Positions 5,471 to 8,069 of a stretch of 8,069 bases of DNA are shown piece after piece (positions within the stretch are counted from its first letter, which is position 1; the number at the start of each line of letters is the position of its first letter). Both the position numbers and the translations under genes were made by a program. The notes below the pieces were generated by a model, which had not been told where the DNA came from, did not search any database, and worked only from the letters and a program-made list of their open reading frames with translations. The stretch spans positions 1-8,069 of the forward strand of contig JAGAIK010000457.1 of the NCBI GenBank assembly GCA_017626625.1, in the 5' to 3' direction. Source of the DNA: Roseburia sp. Its GTDB lineage: Bacteria > Bacillota > Clostridia > Lachnospirales > Lachnospiraceae.

Positions 5471-7855
5471 TTGAGGGAACGGCCATTTTGCCAGATGGCG
5501 GCAGGCGTTCTGCTTGGGGTTTTACTTGCCGGGGTGCCCGCAGGGTGGCTGGCATTTCCGGCAGCAGCAGTCCTTGGACTGGGACTTTTGGTATATCAGA
5601 GAGGACGGCAGAAGGTTTCGGCAAAAACAGCTTTTTTACTTCTGTATGGAACGGCGGCGTTTTTTGCGGCGGTGGGAGGCTATATAAGAGCAGGCACTCT
5701 GCAGCAGAGGTATGATGTCTGCGAGGCTTATGTGACAGAGGGAGAAGAGCTTTTGCTGCAGGGACGCCTTGCGGGAAAAGAGGAAAAAAATCAGCAATAT
5801 ATCTATGAATTATCAGACTGCCGGATAGGGCAGTGTCTATCTGCAGGCTTCGGGAAAGAGGCGCCTGCAGACCAATCTGAACAAACGGTTCTCTCCTGCG
5901 GGAGGGTTCTGGTTTATCTTAATTCCGATACCTGTTTCATCGGAGAAACACTTTTGTTAAAAGGAAAGGCTTATTTGTGGGAAGAGGCGAGAAACGAGGG
6001 AAATTTCGATTCAAAAGCCTATTACCGTGCGAAGGGGCTGTCATTTCAAATAAGAAATCCCGAAATCATAAATACCAGTGGAAAGAAAGACCTGTGGAGA
6101 GAGCAGCTTTACCGGTGGAAGGGGCAGGTAAAAAAGGTGTATCAGACGCTGCTGCCGGAGCGGGTCAGCGGTATCTTAATCACCATGGTGTTAGGGGACA
6201 AATCGCTGTTGCCGGAGGAGGTAAAGGAGGCTTATCAGATGGTTGGCATTTCTCATATCCTTGCCATCAGCGGGCTTCATGTATCTGTGATCGGAATGCT
6301 TCTCTACCGTCTGCTGCGCAGAGCGGGGCTTGGCTTTTGGGGAGCGGGTGTTCCAGCAGCCCTGCTGCTGTGGTCTTACGGGGAAATGGTGGGACTTGGT
6401 GCGTCCGTCTTTCGTGCGGTGTGTATGTTTCTTTTTCTGATAACGGCGCAGGCGGCGGGACGCAGCTATGATTCCTTGAATGCCCTGGGCTTTGCGGCGG
6501 TATGCCTGCTACTTAAAAATCCGGGAATTTTGTTTTATGCAGGCTTTCAGCTTTCCTTTGGCGCAGTGTTGGGGGTAGTTCTTCTGGGGAAAATCGTAAG
6601 GCAGAATACCAAAGGGCACCCGTGGCTGGAAAAAATTTTTACCGGAGCGGCGATACAGATGGCAACGCTGCCCCTGGTGGCATGGTATTATTACGAAATC
6701 CCGGTGTATGCGGCGGCAGTGAATTTGCTGGTACTTCCCTTTATGGGGGTGGTGCTGGTGTTTGGCATCATAGGAGGAATCACAGGGCTGTATATTCCGG
6801 CGCTGGCAAAATATTTGTTTTTTCCCTGTCAGGTGATATTAGCGGGCTATGAAAAAGTCTGCGATATCACAGAGGCGCTGCCGAATCCCGTGTGGGTGAC
6901 AGGGCAGCCTGACGCGTGGAAAATGTTTGGGTACTATACGCTGTTGTTTTGCCTGGTTTTATGGTGCAGATACCGCAGAAAAAAGGAGGAAAGGCAGAGG
7001 TTTTTGTTTCGGAAGCTGGCGGCGGGGACGGCAGCCATGGCAGGTATGCTGTTATTTTTATTTTTTCCGGCAAAAGGGGGATTTGAACTGGATGTGTTAG
7101 ACGTAGGGCAGGGGGACGGGATTTTTCTGCGCACGGAAAGCGGGTATCACCTGTTTTTTGACGGCGGGAGTACGGATGTCTCAAAGGCGGGAGTTTACCG
7201 GATAGAGCCTTTCCTGAAATACAGGGGAATCCGGGAGATAGATTACTGGATTGTGTCCCATACGGATTACGACCATATTTCCGGGTTAAAGGAGGTTCTG
7301 GAAAATGGATATCCCATCAGGAATCTGGTTTTTGCCGCCGGAATCCCCCGGGACGAAGCTTATGAGGAATTGGTGCAGCTTGCCGCAGAGAAGGGGACGG
7401 AGATTTTGTTTATGGAGCAGGGGCAGACACTTCGTCTCGGCACGGCAGAGCTTAAGGCGCTGTTACCAGAGAGAACTGAGCCGGAGGATAAGAATGCCCT
7501 GTCTCTGGTACTGCTTTATGAAGAAAATGGATTTTCCGGCATTTTCACCGGGGATATCGGGGCGGAGCAGGAGCGTCAGTTACTGGAAATAGGAGAGCCT
7601 GGAAAGGTGGATTTTTACAAGGCGGCGCACCATGGCTCTAAATATTCAAATTCCAAGGAGTTTTTGGAGGCATTGCAGCCTGAGGTATCCGTCATTTCCT
7701 GCGGGGAAAACAACCGTTACGGACATCCGGGAGCGGAGGCGGTTTCTCATATGGAGGCGGCGGGCAGCAGGGTGTTTTACACCATGGAAAGCGGGCAGAT
7801 AAAGGTCAGGAGAGAGAAAAGCGGATTTATGGTGGAAACGTATTTGGGGAAATAA
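5471..7855 (+). CDS. comEC: DNA internalization competence channel protein ComEC/Rec2
   Basis: At 794 residues this is a full-length ComEC, the membrane channel that carries single-stranded DNA into the cytoplasm during transformation. Residues 8-73 hold the first membrane helices. An extracellular DUF4131/OB-like domain follows to about 225. The competence channel domain contains the family motif VGISHILAISGLHVS (residues 258-272), LGASVFRAVCM and YAGFQLSFGAVLG, and continues to about 530. The C-terminal domain is metallo-beta-lactamase-like: LDVLDVGQGDG (540-550), HTDYDH (H597, D599, D601, H602), FTGD (D695), AHHGS (H720, H721) and NRYGHP. All metal-binding motifs are present, so a nuclease that degrades the non-transported strand is plausible. 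Translation starts at TTG, two bases after the GerMN stop, which implies coupling. Comparable proteins occur in species never seen to transform, so activity is not proven. Confidence 0.95.
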   Translation: MRERPFCQMAAGVLLGVLLAGVPAGWLAFPAAAVLGLGLLVYQRGRQKVSAKTAFLLLYGTAAFFAAVGGYIRAGTLQQRYDVCEAYVTEGEELLLQGRLAGKEEKNQQYIYELSDCRIGQCLSAGFGKEAPADQSEQTVLSCGRVLVYLNSDTCFIGETLLLKGKAYLWEEARNEGNFDSKAYYRAKGLSFQIRNPEIINTSGKKDLWREQLYRWKGQVKKVYQTLLPERVSGILITMVLGDKSLLPEEVKEAYQMVGISHILAISGLHVSVIGMLLYRLLRRAGLGFWGAGVPAALLLWSYGEMVGLGASVFRAVCMFLFLITAQAAGRSYDSLNALGFAAVCLLLKNPGILFYAGFQLSFGAVLGVVLLGKIVRQNTKGHPWLEKIFTGAAIQMATLPLVAWYYYEIPVYAAAVNLLVLPFMGVVLVFGIIGGITGLYIPALAKYLFFPCQVILAGYEKVCDITEALPNPVWVTGQPDAWKMFGYYTLLFCLVLWCRYRRKKEERQRFLFRKLAAGTAAMAGMLLFLFFPAKGGFELDVLDVGQGDGIFLRTESGYHLFFDGGSTDVSKAGVYRIEPFLKYRGIREIDYWIVSHTDYDHISGLKEVLENGYPIRNLVFAAGIPRDEAYEELVQLAAEKGTEILFMEQGQTLRLGTAELKALLPERTEPEDKNALSLVLLYEENGFSGIFTGDIGAEQERQLLEIGEPGKVDFYKAAHHGSKYSNSKEFLEALQPEVSVISCGENNRYGHPGAEAVSHMEAAGSRVFYTMESGQIKVRREKSGFMVETYLGK

Positions 7856-7886
7856 AGAAATTTCGTTTAACAATCCGTTCCTTTGC

Positions 7887-7916
7887 TTGAAGAAGGACAG
7901 GAGATTGTGCTAGAAT
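7887..7916 (+). promoter_or_regulatory. SigA-type promoter with extended -10 before holA
   Basis: TTGAAG (7887-7892) and TAGAAT (7911-7916) are separated by 18 bases, and TGC directly precedes the -10 box, forming an extended -10. No hairpin terminator is visible between the comEC stop and this promoter, so holA may also receive read-through from comEC. The expected transcription start falls at about 7923, the A of the holA ATG. Confidence 0.7.
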
Positions 7917-7922
7917 AAACCC

Positions 7923-8069
7923 ATGAAAAGCATAGATGAAGATATCAAAACAGGACAATTTAAACAGATGTATCTGCTCTACGGGACGGAAGGGTACTTG
8001 AAAAAGCAGTATAAGGATAAGCTGAAAAATGCCCTTGCCGCACCGGATGACAATATGAATTTTACCGCT
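7923..8069 (+). CDS. holA: DNA polymerase III delta subunit, N-terminal part (partial)
   Basis: The first 49 codons are present and the reading frame runs off the right edge. The N-terminus, MKSIDEDIKTGQFKQMYLLY followed by GTEGYLKKQYKDKL, matches the start of clostridial HolA, where YLLYGxExYL is the entry to the AAA+-like fold. HolA opens the beta sliding clamp as part of the clamp loader during replication. It commonly follows comEC in Firmicutes, which supports the call. The start is fixed by similarity, not by a ribosome site: the nearest AGGAG (7899-7903) is 19 bases away, which is too far. It appears to have its own promoter at 7887-7916. Confidence 0.88.
   Translation, partial: MKSIDEDIKTGQFKQMYLLYGTEGYLKKQYKDKLKNALAAPDDNMNFTA

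Noticed and set aside
5977..6471. Plus-strand open frame of 164 codons inside comEC.
   Set aside because: It is an out-of-frame shadow of the conserved ComEC channel domain, with no family resemblance.
7856..7886. Possible terminator after comEC.
   Set aside because: Only the small palindrome GAAATTTC is present; there is no GC-rich stem or following T-run, so no terminator was called.

Overview
The window looks like a chromosomal segment of a low-to-mid GC Gram-positive anaerobe, most likely a clostridial Firmicute of the Lachnospiraceae type. This rests on AAGGAG-type ribosome sites, SigA-like promoters, WalR/PhoP-like and GerMN proteins, and the gene order comEA, two-component system, GerMN lipoprotein, comEC, holA. 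The taxonomic call is an inference; no rRNA or marker gene is complete here.

Layout: all genes are on the + strand. (1) Positions 2-106 hold the last 34 codons of an ArgD-like aminotransferase. (2) After a short gap with an inverted repeat comes a membrane-anchored family 1 solute-binding protein (200-1405) with no transporter genes beside it. (3) An AT-rich gap (1406-1536) holds three helically phased TTTTTAA motifs and a good SigA promoter. (4) This promoter heads a tight operon: a ComEA-like SLBB/helix-hairpin-helix lipoprotein (1537-2280), an OmpR-family response regulator (2284-2976), its histidine kinase (2990-4432), a lipoprotein with two GerMN domains (4506-5468), and full-length ComEC with an intact metallo-beta-lactamase domain (5471-7855, TTG start). 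(5) A strong extended -10 promoter then lies directly against the start codon of holA (7923 to the window end).

Working model: the DNA-receptor protein (ComEA) and the DNA-uptake channel (ComEC) are co-transcribed with an envelope-sensing two-component pair and a GerMN lipoprotein that may tune the kinase. The RR-HK-GerMN order parallels actinobacterial mtrA-mtrB-lpqB. The phased repeats upstream have the half-site pitch expected for OmpR-family regulators, so the operon may be autoregulated. No mobile element, CRISPR array, tRNA or rRNA was seen. The individual families are known; the interest lies in how they are wired together.
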